Made by a program: the position numbers and the translations under genes. Of a stretch of 64,000 nucleotides of DNA, positions 55,248 through 63,760 are shown piece by piece (position 1 is the stretch's first letter; each line of letters opens with the position of its first letter). The stretch covers positions 45,669 through 109,668 of the forward strand of contig NZ_JAVFVV010000021.1 in NCBI RefSeq assembly GCF_030929505.1, in the 5' to 3' direction. Source of the DNA: Mesorhizobium sp. LHD-90 (GTDB lineage: Bacteria > Pseudomonadota > Alphaproteobacteria > Rhizobiales > Rhizobiaceae). The notes beneath the pieces were generated by a model, which was not told the DNA's origin, made no database searches, and saw only the letters and a program-made list of their open reading frames with translations.

Positions 55248-55492
55248 CACAATCCTCCCGATCGCCGCCCGGCTCCCGTCCGCGCGGTCGTCTTGCAGCC
55301 CGGCAAGCGGCCTCAAGCCGCCATTTGCCGGAGAAGGGCTTTTTCATAACAAAAAATCCGCGCCTGCGAATGGGCAAAAACCGCTTCGGCGAAGATTTTT
55401 TTCGAGCTTCGGAAAAATGATGGAAATTGAGGGGCCGCGGCTCGTGCCGAGTATCCAATAACTGCGTCGTCGCCGACCACGCGGCGGTGGTA

Positions 55493-56809
55493 TCAGCCAG
55501 CGGGCGGGAGCGCTCCCGCCCGCTTCGCCAGCAGCGCCGACAACGGGCTGGCGGGGCGGGCGGCCAGCCGTTTCGCGGTCAGGTCGCGGGCGAGAAAGCC
55601 GTCGTCGGCACGCAGGGCCGCCTCGATCAGCGTCAAGGCGATGACGTCGCGTTGTGCATGGCTGCCGCCGAACAGGTGGGCGATCGCCGGCAGCGGGCGG
55701 AGTGCTTCGACCGCGTCTGCGTAGCGGCGCTCGCCGAACGCCTTCATGCCGAGCGTCACCGGCCGGCCGACCTTTTTTGTGAACGCGGCGTTGTCTCCGC
55801 CGCCGGTCATGGCTTCGTCCTGTGCGGCGAGCAGGTCGCGGGCGGCGTCGTCGAAACCGGCGCCGACAAAAGCCATCATGGCGTGCATGTCGTTGAAGGC
55901 ATAGGCGCCGTCGCGCGCCTTGGGCAGCCAGCTTTCAGCCAGCGGCGTCCAGCGGTCGCCGACATCGACGCGGCCGAGTGAAAGCCGCCAAAGAATTGCC
56001 GAGGCGTCGAGCAGGTTCAGCGCCAGCGCCGGGCGGCCGCCATAGATCGGGCCGTCGAACAGGGCGAGCACCTGGTCGATCTCGCCGAGTTCGTAGTGAA
56101 ACAGCGACAGGTGCCACCAATTGTGGATCTGCAGAAAGCTGCGGTCGGTCCAGCCGGCCTCGTTGCCGCGCATCCACAAAATGCCGTCGCGCTGGCGGCA
56201 CTGCATCTCCATGACATGCGCGACGGCGTGCTGCGCCCAGCCGTCATGCGGCTCGAGGTCTATGGCGCGGCGGCCGAGCCTTTCGGCGGCGGCGTAGTCG
56301 GCGTTCTCCTCGAGGCCGAAGGCCTGCATGCCGAGGATGGCGTGATAACCCGGCATTTCCTCCGACCAGGCGGGCATGGCGGCGGCGATGCGGTCGCGCA
56401 GCATTTTTGCATTGCCGGTGAAAAAATCGATCTGGTGGCCGGCCTGCAGCGCCAGCGCGTCGAGCGGCTGTCCGGCCGTGTGGGCGGCGAGCCGCCTGCC
56501 CGCCGCGTGCCAGCCGCCGGCGGCCAGAAGGCCGAGCGCCTCGGCATGCGCCCGCTCGCGCTCCGTGCCGGCGAGACGCGCGGAGGCCCCGGCGCAGGTC
56601 TTGGCCACTGGTATGGCGGCTTTTTCGGTGGACAGCCCGTAGAGCCAGCCCTTGAAGGCATGTGCCATGGCGAAATCGGGGCTGTCGGCAAGTGCTGCCT
56701 CGATCGAGCCGGCCGGATCGCCGGCAAAGCAGCGCAACTCGTGCTGGGCCTGCTCGAACAGCGCGGCAGCGGCGGCGGAGGCGCCGGTGAGGGTTTCGCC
56801 GCTCGCCAT
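55493..56809 (-). CDS. TTC38-like tetratricopeptide protein
   Basis: The 438-residue protein resembles the TTC38 family: AMAHAFKGWLYGLSTEKAAI, MPGYHAILGMQAFGLEENAD, EPHDGWAQHAVAHVMEMQCR and IHNWWHLSLFHYELGEIDQV. The helical repeats suggest a scaffold; bacterial relatives have no settled function. The ATG at 56809 lies 12 nt after the LysE stop, so it is probably co-transcribed. The last codons coincide with a 26-bp perfect palindrome. Confidence 0.83.
   Translation of the reverse strand: MASGETLTGASAAAAALFEQAQHELRCFAGDPAGSIEAALADSPDFAMAHAFKGWLYGLSTEKAAIPVAKTCAGASARLAGTERERAHAEALGLLAAGGWHAAGRRLAAHTAGQPLDALALQAGHQIDFFTGNAKMLRDRIAAAMPAWSEEMPGYHAILGMQAFGLEENADYAAAERLGRRAIDLEPHDGWAQHAVAHVMEMQCRQRDGILWMRGNEAGWTDRSFLQIHNWWHLSLFHYELGEIDQVLALFDGPIYGGRPALALNLLDASAILWRLSLGRVDVGDRWTPLAESWLPKARDGAYAFNDMHAMMAFVGAGFDDAARDLLAAQDEAMTGGGDNAAFTKKVGRPVTLGMKAFGERRYADAVEALRPLPAIAHLFGGSHAQRDVIALTLIEAALRADDGFLARDLTAKRLAARPASPLSALLAKRAGALPPAG
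55499..55524. promoter_or_regulatory. 26-bp perfect palindrome at the end of the TTC38-like gene
   Basis: The arms AGCGGGCGGGAGC and GCTCCCGCCCGCT meet without a spacer and cover the final codons just before the stop at 55493-55495. It could act as a terminator hairpin or a protein-binding dyad for the xylB side; no T tract is present. Confidence 0.45.
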
Positions 56810-56820
56810 GGCCGTGCCCT

Positions 56821-57444
56821 TCAGCTCGCAGGGCGCAACGCCACGGTGGCGACGCCGGCGCCGACCAGCAGCGAGCCCCCGGCGCGGTTGAAGATGCGCA
56901 CGGCGCGCGGGTTCTTCACCAGGTTGCGGGCGCGCGACGCCACCAGCGCATAACCGAAGACATTGGCGAAGGCGAGCGCCAGGAAGGTCGCCTCGAAGAC
57001 CATCATCTGGGTGAGGAAGTCGGCCTCGTGGCTCAAAAACTGCGGCAGGAAGGCGACGAAGAAGGTGATGCTCTTGGGATTGAGCGCGGTGACCAGCCAG
57101 GCATGCGCCATCATCCTTGCGGCCGAGGCGGCGTCGGTGCGCGGCTCGGCCTTGAGCGCGCCGCCGGCACGGAACAGTTTTATGCCGAGATAGATCAGAT
57201 AGGCGGCGCCGATCCACTTGAGGATGGTGAAGACGGTGGCGGAAGCCGCGAGCAGCGCGCCGATGCCCAGCATCGAGAGCGTCATGGCGGTGAAGTCGCC
57301 GAGCGCGACGCCGACCGCCATGGGAAGAGCCGTGCGCCAGCCCTGGCCGAGGGCGTAGGACACGACGAGCAGGATCGTCGGCCCCGGAATGATCAGAAGG
57401 ATAGCGGACGCCGCGGCGAAGGCCGCCCAGGCTTCAAACGACAT
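56821..57444 (-). CDS. LysE/RhtB-family exporter
   Basis: The 207-residue membrane protein has six helices and the family opening FAAASAILLIIPGPTILLVV, then GVALGDFTAMTLSMLGIGAL and TALNPKSITFFVAFLPQFL. RhtB-type proteins export amino acids such as homoserine, threonine or lysine. It leads the TTC38-like gene. Its ribosome site (GAGAGGAG) is partly inside a 6-bp hairpin. Confidence 0.92.
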   Translation of the reverse strand: MSFEAWAAFAAASAILLIIPGPTILLVVSYALGQGWRTALPMAVGVALGDFTAMTLSMLGIGALLAASATVFTILKWIGAAYLIYLGIKLFRAGGALKAEPRTDAASAARMMAHAWLVTALNPKSITFFVAFLPQFLSHEADFLTQMMVFEATFLALAFANVFGYALVASRARNLVKNPRAVRIFNRAGGSLLVGAGVATVALRPAS

Positions 57445-57553
57445 GGATGTCTCCTCTCTTCAAAGGAGAGGATAAATCCCTGCCAGCGCGGCGATGTAAA
57501 GGGGCCTTGCGTGCGCGAGGCGGCGGGCAGGGAAGGGCGTTCGCGGGCGTCCA

Positions 57554-57670
57554 TCAGAACACCCCGGCCGTCAGAAGCGCGATCAGGCCGGCGCTGGCCG
57601 CAAGCAGCGGACCGACGGCAAGCGCCCCGGCCAAAAGCAGTGCGAACTGGTTCTTCAGCGACTCGGTCAC
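57554..57670 (-). CDS. 38-residue membrane peptide
   Basis: A GTG start with AGGAGGG 6 nt upstream opens a 38-codon gene: short charged head (TESLKNQF) followed by a hydrophobic stretch (ALLLAGALAVGPLLAASAG, LIALLTAGVF). It would insert in the inner membrane. No family is recognised. It precedes the LysE gene by about 110 bp on the same strand. The ribosome site and composition support real translation. Confidence 0.6.
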   Translation of the reverse strand: MTESLKNQFALLLAGALAVGPLLAASAGLIALLTAGVF

Positions 57671-57924
57671 GACGTCCCTCCTGGGTGCTTCCGGTGGACA
57701 GGTAGGAACCGCTGCCGTCGAGATTGTGACGCAAAGGAGGAGTTCTGGTGTCGGTCTGTGCGGAACTATGCAAAAGTCGACGCGGCACGGTCCTACAGTG
57801 GAAAAACAGTTGTACGATCAATGCGTTAATACGTTCACTATTCATCAACCACGTTTCGTGAAGATTCGACAGAGAGGGTGAACGGACACAGTACGTTCGG
57901 GCTTTCCGGTGTAGCCTCGCGGGC

Positions 57925-58737
57925 ATGACGACGCTTGCCATTTCTCCGCCGGCCGACCCCGCCGAACCGTCTCCCACCACGCCTCTCAGCCGGCGCGCGG
58001 CGCTTGCCGGATTTGGGCTCCTGATGCTCGGCGGCTGCAGCCGCAGCATCGATATCGGCCTGCCCGGCGGCCAGCCGAAAGCGGCGGCGATGACGCCGCC
58101 CGTGCCGTCCAAGCCGGCGGCGCCACCGGTCAACGAGGATCTCAAGACAGCCTCGGTCGGTCCCAATCCGGGCGGCTACGGCAATCTCGGCAAGCCGGAC
58201 CTGATGTATGGCGCGATGAGCGACAACGGTTTTCGGCTGCCGGCGATTCCGGCATTCGAATTGAAGGTGAAACATCTGCGGCGGCTGGTGGTCGATCCGA
58301 CGGGCGAGGCGCCCGGCACGATCGTCGTGCACTTGCGGGAGCGGCACCTCTATCTCGTGCAGGAGAATGGCGACGCCATCCGCTACGGCGTGTCGATCGG
58401 CAAGGAAGGGTTCGTCTGGTCGGGCCGCGCGGTGGTCGACCACACACGCAAATGGCCGACCTGGACGCCGCCGGCCGAAATGGTCAAGCGCAAGCCGGCG
58501 CTTCAGAAATTCGCCGGCGGTCAGCCGGGCGGGCTGGACAATCCGCTCGGCGCGCGCGCGCTCTATGTTTACAAGGACGGCGTCGACACGCTTTACCGCA
58601 TCCATGGCACGCCGGAATGGCGCTCGATCGGCAAGGCCGCCTCGTCGGGCTGCGTGCGCATGATCAACCAGGACGTCATCGACCTCTACGACCGGGTGAA
58701 AGGCAAGGGCAAGACGCCGATCGTGGTGGTGGCGTAA
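57925..58737 (+). CDS. L,D-transpeptidase (YkuD domain)
   Basis: The 270-residue enzyme cross-links peptidoglycan or attaches outer-membrane proteins to it. The N-terminus has SRRAALAGFG followed by LMLGGC, which could be a Tat-routed lipobox. The YkuD domain runs from about residue 130 (GTIVVHLRERHLYLVQENGD, YGVSIGKEGFVWSG) to the active site RIHGTPEWRSIGKAASSGCV with the nucleophilic Cys. Rhizobiales carry many paralogues. Its own promoter lies in the 254-bp gap upstream. Confidence 0.92.
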   Translation: MTTLAISPPADPAEPSPTTPLSRRAALAGFGLLMLGGCSRSIDIGLPGGQPKAAAMTPPVPSKPAAPPVNEDLKTASVGPNPGGYGNLGKPDLMYGAMSDNGFRLPAIPAFELKVKHLRRLVVDPTGEAPGTIVVHLRERHLYLVQENGDAIRYGVSIGKEGFVWSGRAVVDHTRKWPTWTPPAEMVKRKPALQKFAGGQPGGLDNPLGARALYVYKDGVDTLYRIHGTPEWRSIGKAASSGCVRMINQDVIDLYDRVKGKGKTPIVVVA

Positions 58738-58897
58738 GGCAATTCGGCGGCGATACAGCACTTGTCATCGTGACGGTGATCGGCGTCGACAGCGACGTGC
58801 TCGAGCGCGACGCTGGGCAACAATCCGCGCGAGCTTCGCCACGATACTGAACGACGCCGGCATTCCCAACTCCGCGAGCAAGCCCGTCAAAAGACGA

Positions 58898-60004
58898 TCA
58901 TATCAGCAGGTTGAAGCCACTTTCCGCGACGGTCTCGCCATTCGCCAGCAGTTCGACGCGATGGTGACCGGCAAAATGCTTGCGCGTGGTAAAATCCTTC
59001 ACTGTCTGGCTGATCGACAGGTCGCAGGTGGCGCCTGGAGCGAGGTCAAAAACCTTCAGCTTGAACACCTTGCAGCTCGGCGTACCGTTTTTCTTGACGT
59101 AGTGGATGGCGTAGTCGACGACCAGCCGCTGGCTTGCGTCCGACGTCGAAACCACCTTCGCCGCAAGGAAAAGGCGCTCGCCAAGCCTGATTTCCGAAGG
59201 CGTCGCGGTCATCGTTTCGACCTTCAGCACCGGCTTGCCGCCCGCGCCGATCATTCCGAGCGCCCGTAAATCTCCCTTTTTAATCAATGACCTGAGCGCA
59301 TGCTTGGCGATCCACGCGGTGCGCGGATCGGCAAGCGGCCAACCCTCTAGCCGTTCCAGCATCCACTCCGGATGATCCTTGCCGATGTCGTTCAGATGGT
59401 TGGCGACCGACTTGCGCACATAGAGGCTGGGGTCGCTCTTCAATGTCTCCAGGATCGCCCCCACCGGCGACGGATCCTCGATCAGAGCGGAAATCCGCGC
59501 CGCCCAGGGCAGCCTTGGCCGGCAGCCCTCGCTGGCAAGCCGGCGCACATGCTCGTTCTCATCCTCCGCCCAGCCTTCCATGACCGCCAAGGTTCGGTTC
59601 AGGTCGCGCGAAAGGAACGGCCGGACGGCAAACTCCGCCGACCCGAAGCGCGTGAAAAAGTGTAATGCTTTCATGGAGATATCGAAACGGTCGAGGCCGT
59701 ACAGCGCCACATATTCGGCGAGCGAAATGGCCGCGAAATTGTGCCCGATACGCGGCGCTAGCGCCGAAAGCGTCTCAATGTTTCGCTCATAGCCACCCGG
59801 TAGCGCGGCATGAAAGCTGACCGCCACCTGCCGCATCCGCTGCATGATGCCCAGGGCGTCGAGATTTTCGGTCGCCCGCGCCATGAAGGTGCCGGCATCG
59901 AAGCCGGCGCACACCGCCGCCGTCTCCCGCGCGATATGCGCCAGCCGCGCCCGGTCAAAAATTTCCTTCAGCGCCGGCGCGCCCGCATCATTTTGTTCCT
60001 GCAT
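58898..60004 (-). CDS. DNA alkylation repair (AlkD-like) HEAT-repeat protein
   Basis: The 368-residue protein has HEAT-like helical repeats at about residues 100-240 (DLNRTLAVMEGWAEDENEHV, LPWAARISALIEDPSPVGAI, SLYVRKSVANHLNDIGKDHP), matching the DNA alkylation repair family, and a C-terminal beta domain (LVVDYAIHYVKKNGTPSCKV). AlkD relatives excise bulky alkylated bases; not all family members are active glycosylases. It converges on the transpeptidase gene and follows gabT on the same strand. Confidence 0.87.
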   Translation of the reverse strand: MQEQNDAGAPALKEIFDRARLAHIARETAAVCAGFDAGTFMARATENLDALGIMQRMRQVAVSFHAALPGGYERNIETLSALAPRIGHNFAAISLAEYVALYGLDRFDISMKALHFFTRFGSAEFAVRPFLSRDLNRTLAVMEGWAEDENEHVRRLASEGCRPRLPWAARISALIEDPSPVGAILETLKSDPSLYVRKSVANHLNDIGKDHPEWMLERLEGWPLADPRTAWIAKHALRSLIKKGDLRALGMIGAGGKPVLKVETMTATPSEIRLGERLFLAAKVVSTSDASQRLVVDYAIHYVKKNGTPSCKVFKLKVFDLAPGATCDLSISQTVKDFTTRKHFAGHHRVELLANGETVAESGFNLLI

Positions 60005-60021
60005 GGTTTTCCATGTCGCTC

Positions 60022-60044
60022 GGGATGACCGTTCCGGTCATCCC
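60022..60044 (-). terminator. terminator-like hairpin after gabT
   Basis: A perfect 9-bp stem, GGGATGACC with GGTCATCCC around 5 nt, lies between the gabT stop and the AlkD-like start on the minus strand. It lacks a T tract and also resembles a short REP-type repeat. Confidence 0.4.
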
Positions 60045-60109
60045 ATAACACGACATGCCGCCAGCGATCCGTCAGGAGGATCGTCGGTCGAACCAGATTC
60101 TGAACGGCG

Positions 60110-61396
60110 CTATTGGTTTGCCGCCACCAGCGCCCTCTCCAGCTTGCCCATGCCTTCCGCCAAAATCTCGTCGGAAATCGTCAGCGGCATCAAGATGCGG
60201 ATGGTGTTGGCATGCACCCCGCAGGAGAGCAGCACCAGCCCTTCGGCGAGGGCCGCCTGCGTCACCCGCTTGGTGGCATCGGCATCCGGTTCCGAGCCGC
60301 CGCGTCCCTTCAGCACGTCGAACGCCACCATCGCGCCCGGACCGCGGACAAAACCCATCGGCACGGTGTCGTTGCGTTTCGAGATCCGCTCCAGTTCGCC
60401 CTTGATCCGCTCGCCGAGCGCGTTCGAGCGTGCCAAAAGATCTTCTTCTTCAATGACATCCAACACCGCGAGCGCCGCGGCGCAGGCGATCGGGCTGCCG
60501 GCATAAGTGCCGCCCAGACCGCCCGGGTCCGGCGCGTCCATGATCGCCGCCTTGCCGACGACGCCCGACAGCGGGAAACCGCCGGCCAGCGATTTGGCAA
60601 TCGTGATCAGGTCGGGCTCGACGCCAGAATTCTCGATGCCGAACAGTTTTCCGGTGCGCGCGAAGCCGGTCTGCACCTCGTCGGCGACCAGCACGATGCC
60701 GTGGTCGTCGCAGAGTTTCCGCAGCGCCTGCAGAAGCTCGACCGGTGCCGGATGAAAGCCGCCCTCGCCCTGCACCGGCTCGATAATGATCGCCGCGACA
60801 TTGGCTGGGTCGACGTCGGCCCGGAACAGGTACTCAATCGCCCGCAGCGAATCCGCCACCGTCACATTGTCCTGCGGAACCGGGAACGGCACGTGCCAGA
60901 CGCCGGCCGGCATAGGTCCGAATTTTTTCTTGTAGGGCGCCACCTTGCCGGTCAGCGCGCTGGTGAACAGCGTGCGGCCGTGGAAGGCGCCGGAGAAGGC
61001 GATGACATTGGTGCGTCCTGTATGAGCGCGGGCGATTTTCATCGCGTTTTCAACCGCCTCCGCGCCGGTCGAGAACAGAATCGACTTCGCCTCGCCCTTG
61101 AATGGCGCCAGCTTGTTCAGCCGTTCGCACAGCGCGATGTAGGGCTCGTATGGCACGATCTGGAACGCCGTATGGGTGAAGGCGTCGAGCTGGGCCTTCA
61201 CGGCGGCAATCACCTTCGGGTGGCGATGGCCGGTGTTGAGCACCGCGATGCCGCCGGCGAAGTCGATGAAACGGCGGCCGTCCCTGTCCCACAACTCGGA
61301 ATTCTCCGCGCGCTCGGCGAACACCGGATAGGCGGTTGCCACCCCGCGTGGGATCGCAGCGACGCGGCGGGACTGGAGCGATGCGTTTTCGGACAT
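60110..61396 (-). CDS. gabT: 4-aminobutyrate aminotransferase
   Basis: The 428-residue class III PLP enzyme transfers the amino group of GABA to 2-oxoglutarate. Motifs are ILFSTGAEAVENAMKIARAH, AFSGAFHGRT, IIIEPVQGEGGFHPAP, VADEVQTGFARTGKLF and the Schiff-base Lys in ITIAKSLAGGFPLSG. The ATG at 61396 (MSENASLQSR) has GAGGAAG upstream. GABA could come from the PuuD-type hydrolase. No gabD is adjacent. Confidence 0.93.
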   Translation of the reverse strand: MSENASLQSRRVAAIPRGVATAYPVFAERAENSELWDRDGRRFIDFAGGIAVLNTGHRHPKVIAAVKAQLDAFTHTAFQIVPYEPYIALCERLNKLAPFKGEAKSILFSTGAEAVENAMKIARAHTGRTNVIAFSGAFHGRTLFTSALTGKVAPYKKKFGPMPAGVWHVPFPVPQDNVTVADSLRAIEYLFRADVDPANVAAIIIEPVQGEGGFHPAPVELLQALRKLCDDHGIVLVADEVQTGFARTGKLFGIENSGVEPDLITIAKSLAGGFPLSGVVGKAAIMDAPDPGGLGGTYAGSPIACAAALAVLDVIEEEDLLARSNALGERIKGELERISKRNDTVPMGFVRGPGAMVAFDVLKGRGGSEPDADATKRVTQAALAEGLVLLSCGVHANTIRILMPLTISDEILAEGMGKLERALVAANQ

Positions 61397-61530
61397 GGTC
61401 TTCCTCAAGATTCGTAAACAGCGATCGGCGCGGATGTTTTGCGCGCCTTGTCGGCCTCACTATAGCGTGGACCCGCGGCTTTGTATGGCGCAGCCACAAA
61501 AATCCGCTGCGGCCCGCAATGAAAGTCTTT

Positions 61531-61553
61531 CTTCTCCCGCTTGCGAGGAGAAG
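61531..61553. repeat. solo hairpin of type D repeat
   Basis: CTTCTCCC and GGAGAAG pair around GCTTGCGA, the end unit of the type D palindrome without the rest. It lies between the divergent gabT and PFK genes. Confidence 0.6.
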
Positions 61554-61621
61554 GGCGGGAAGCCGGTTGCACCGTCAAGAAACTAGGCTAAACCTGCGGG
61601 CAGGACCGATCGGAGGAATTT

Positions 61622-62788
61622 ATGGCCGGGACATTCGTGATTGCGCAGGGCGGCGGCCCGACTGCGGTGATCAACCAGACCATGGTGGGCGCGGCACTCG
61701 AAGTGCGCAAGCGGCATCCGGGTGCAAAAGTGCTCGGTGCGCTGCATGGCGTGCGCGGCATCCGCGACGGCAACTATGTCGACCTGACGGAAATCCCAGA
61801 GGCCGAGTTGCGCCGCATCGCCGGCACGCCCAGCGCCGCCCTCGGCTCCACCCGCGACAAACCCGACGCCGCCTATTGCGAGGTGGTGCTGAAGGGCCTG
61901 CAGAAGATCGACACGCAGGCCTTCATCTATATCGGCGGCAACGACACGTCGGGCACCCAGCAGATCCTGACCGACGCTTCCGGCGGAAAAATCGCCTTCG
62001 TGCATGCACCAAAAACCATCGACAACGACCTTGAAGAGAACGACCACACGCCGGGCTTCATCTCGGCTGCCGAATATGTCGCCGGCGCTTTCCTCACCGC
62101 CGATCTCGATTTCCGGGCTCTGCCCGGCATCTATGTGGCGATCGTCATGGGCCGCCATGCCGGCTTCCTCACCGCCGCCTCCGCCGCCTGGCGGATCGAC
62201 GGGGAGTCCGGCCCGCACCTGATCTACGTGCCCGAGCGCGCCTTCTCGCCAAAGCAATTCATCGACGACGTCAAGCGCACGCTGGCGAAACACAAGCGCT
62301 GCATCGTCGCCGTGTCGGAAGGCGTCACCGCCGAAGACGGCCGCGCGCTGGTCGAGACCCTGGTGCCGCCGGAAAGACTGGAGCGCGACGCGCATGGCAA
62401 CCTGAAACTGTCAGGCGGCGATCTCGGCATGGCCTTCGAGCACGCGCTGAAGGAAGGGCTTCCGGGGGCGCGTGCCCGCGTCGACGCGCTGGGTTACATG
62501 CCGCGCGGTTTCGTCGGCGCGATCTCCAAGGTCGACCAGCAGGAGGCCTTCGACGCCGGCGCCTTCGCCGTGCGGGTGGCGGGCGAAGGCGGCGGCTCGG
62601 TGGCGTTGCAGGTCGAGAACGGCAAGACGGTGCTGAAAAAAGTGCCGCTGATCGACGTCGCCGGCAAGACGCGCCACATGCCGGAAGATTTCTTGGACTC
62701 CGCCGGCACCGATCTGGCGCCGGCCGGAAAGGCCTATTTCGAACGCCTGGTGCCGAAAAAATACGACGTCGGAAAACCGTTCGTCTGA
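61622..62788 (+). CDS. pyrophosphate-dependent 6-phosphofructokinase
   Basis: The 388-residue enzyme phosphorylates fructose 6-phosphate with PPi, reversibly. The phosphoryl-donor signature is GGNDTSG at 105-111 and PKTIDND at 130-136; the Asp after N107 and the Lys131 mark PPi rather than ATP use (ATP enzymes have GGDG and PGTIDND). The Asp usual before that position is Asn107. MGRHAGFLTAASA and ALGYMPRGF-like DALGYMPRGFV are conserved. It starts downstream of a solo type D hairpin and precedes the K+ channel by 15 bp. Confidence 0.92.
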   Translation: MAGTFVIAQGGGPTAVINQTMVGAALEVRKRHPGAKVLGALHGVRGIRDGNYVDLTEIPEAELRRIAGTPSAALGSTRDKPDAAYCEVVLKGLQKIDTQAFIYIGGNDTSGTQQILTDASGGKIAFVHAPKTIDNDLEENDHTPGFISAAEYVAGAFLTADLDFRALPGIYVAIVMGRHAGFLTAASAAWRIDGESGPHLIYVPERAFSPKQFIDDVKRTLAKHKRCIVAVSEGVTAEDGRALVETLVPPERLERDAHGNLKLSGGDLGMAFEHALKEGLPGARARVDALGYMPRGFVGAISKVDQQEAFDAGAFAVRVAGEGGGSVALQVENGKTVLKKVPLIDVAGKTRHMPEDFLDSAGTDLAPAGKAYFERLVPKKYDVGKPFV

Positions 62789-62803
62789 GACGGCGAGGCC
62801 TCG

Positions 62804-63610
62804 ATGCCCCGTCACACGCGGCTGCGGCGCTGGCTCTATGTCCGCCTCGAGCCGACGGCGTGGCACAGGAAAGGACTGTCCCGGCTCAACAAATTCATCG
62901 TGCTGGTGATTGCCGCCGCCGTGCTGGTGGCGATCCTCGAAAGCGAGCCTACGATCTATATCGGCCGGGAGAACCTGTTCCTGGGCCTCGAACTCGTCTT
63001 CGGCTCGATCTTCCTGGTCGAATACCTGGCGCGGCTATGGACCTCGGCGGAGGACCCGAAATACGGCCCGGGTTTCCTCGGCCACGTCCGCTATGCGCTG
63101 TCGCTGCCGGCGATCATCGACCTGCTCGCCATGTCGACGCTGTTCCTCACCTTCTACGGTAACGAGACTTCGATCCTGAGGCTGTTCCGGCTGCTGCGCA
63201 TCCTGTCGCTGGCAAAGCTCGGGCGTTATTCGCGCGCCTTCAACGCCATCGGTCACGCCGTCCATTCACGCCGCTACGAGCTGCTGATGAGCCTGATGTT
63301 CGCCGCCGTGCTGCTGCTGGTCTCCTCGACGCTGCTTTACATCATCGAGGGGGAGGGCCAACCTGCCGCCTTCGGCTCGATCCCGCGCGCCATGTGGTGG
63401 TCGATCGCCACGCTGACCACTGTAGGTTACGGCGACGTCATCCCGCAAACGCCGATCGGCAAGATGCTGGCCGGTCTGACGGCGATCACCGGCATCGGCC
63501 TGATCGCCATGCCGACCGGCATATTGGCCGCCGCCTTCAGCGACGCCATCCAGCAGCACCGGCTGGAAAGGGAGAGGGAAAGGGAGGAGCGGGACAAGGA
63601 AGCACCATGA
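62804..63610 (+). CDS. voltage-gated potassium channel family protein
   Basis: The 268-residue membrane protein has six helices. S4 carries arginines every third residue (ILRLFRLLRILSLAKLGRYS). The pore loop has the selectivity filter TTVGYGD after AMWWSIATL, and S6 contains ITGIGLIAMPTGILAAAFS. It ends in a charged coiled tail (HRLEREREREERDKE). It lies 15 bp after PPi-PFK and is probably co-transcribed, though no functional link is known. Confidence 0.92.
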   Translation: MPRHTRLRRWLYVRLEPTAWHRKGLSRLNKFIVLVIAAAVLVAILESEPTIYIGRENLFLGLELVFGSIFLVEYLARLWTSAEDPKYGPGFLGHVRYALSLPAIIDLLAMSTLFLTFYGNETSILRLFRLLRILSLAKLGRYSRAFNAIGHAVHSRRYELLMSLMFAAVLLLVSSTLLYIIEGEGQPAAFGSIPRAMWWSIATLTTVGYGDVIPQTPIGKMLAGLTAITGIGLIAMPTGILAAAFSDAIQQHRLEREREREERDKEAP

Positions 63611-63760
63611 TCTGCCGGCGTCCCATACGATCCCGGACGGCAAGGGCTGCTCGCTGGCCAGCCCGTCGAGAACGCGCAGGCAGCACAGATCGCCGCCACG
63701 CGGCGGAACAATTCCGCGCCGGCCATCCATTCTTCTTTTGCGTGTCCGACTGAGGAGCGG

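Noticed and set aside
53916..55349. A 477-codon plus-strand frame opposite xylB
   Set aside because: It is the antisense shadow of an intact xylulokinase with all kinase motifs.
58738..58897. Possible small gene between the transpeptidase and the AlkD-like gene
   Set aside because: Short frames have no ribosome site and no conserved-looking sequence; nothing supports coding.
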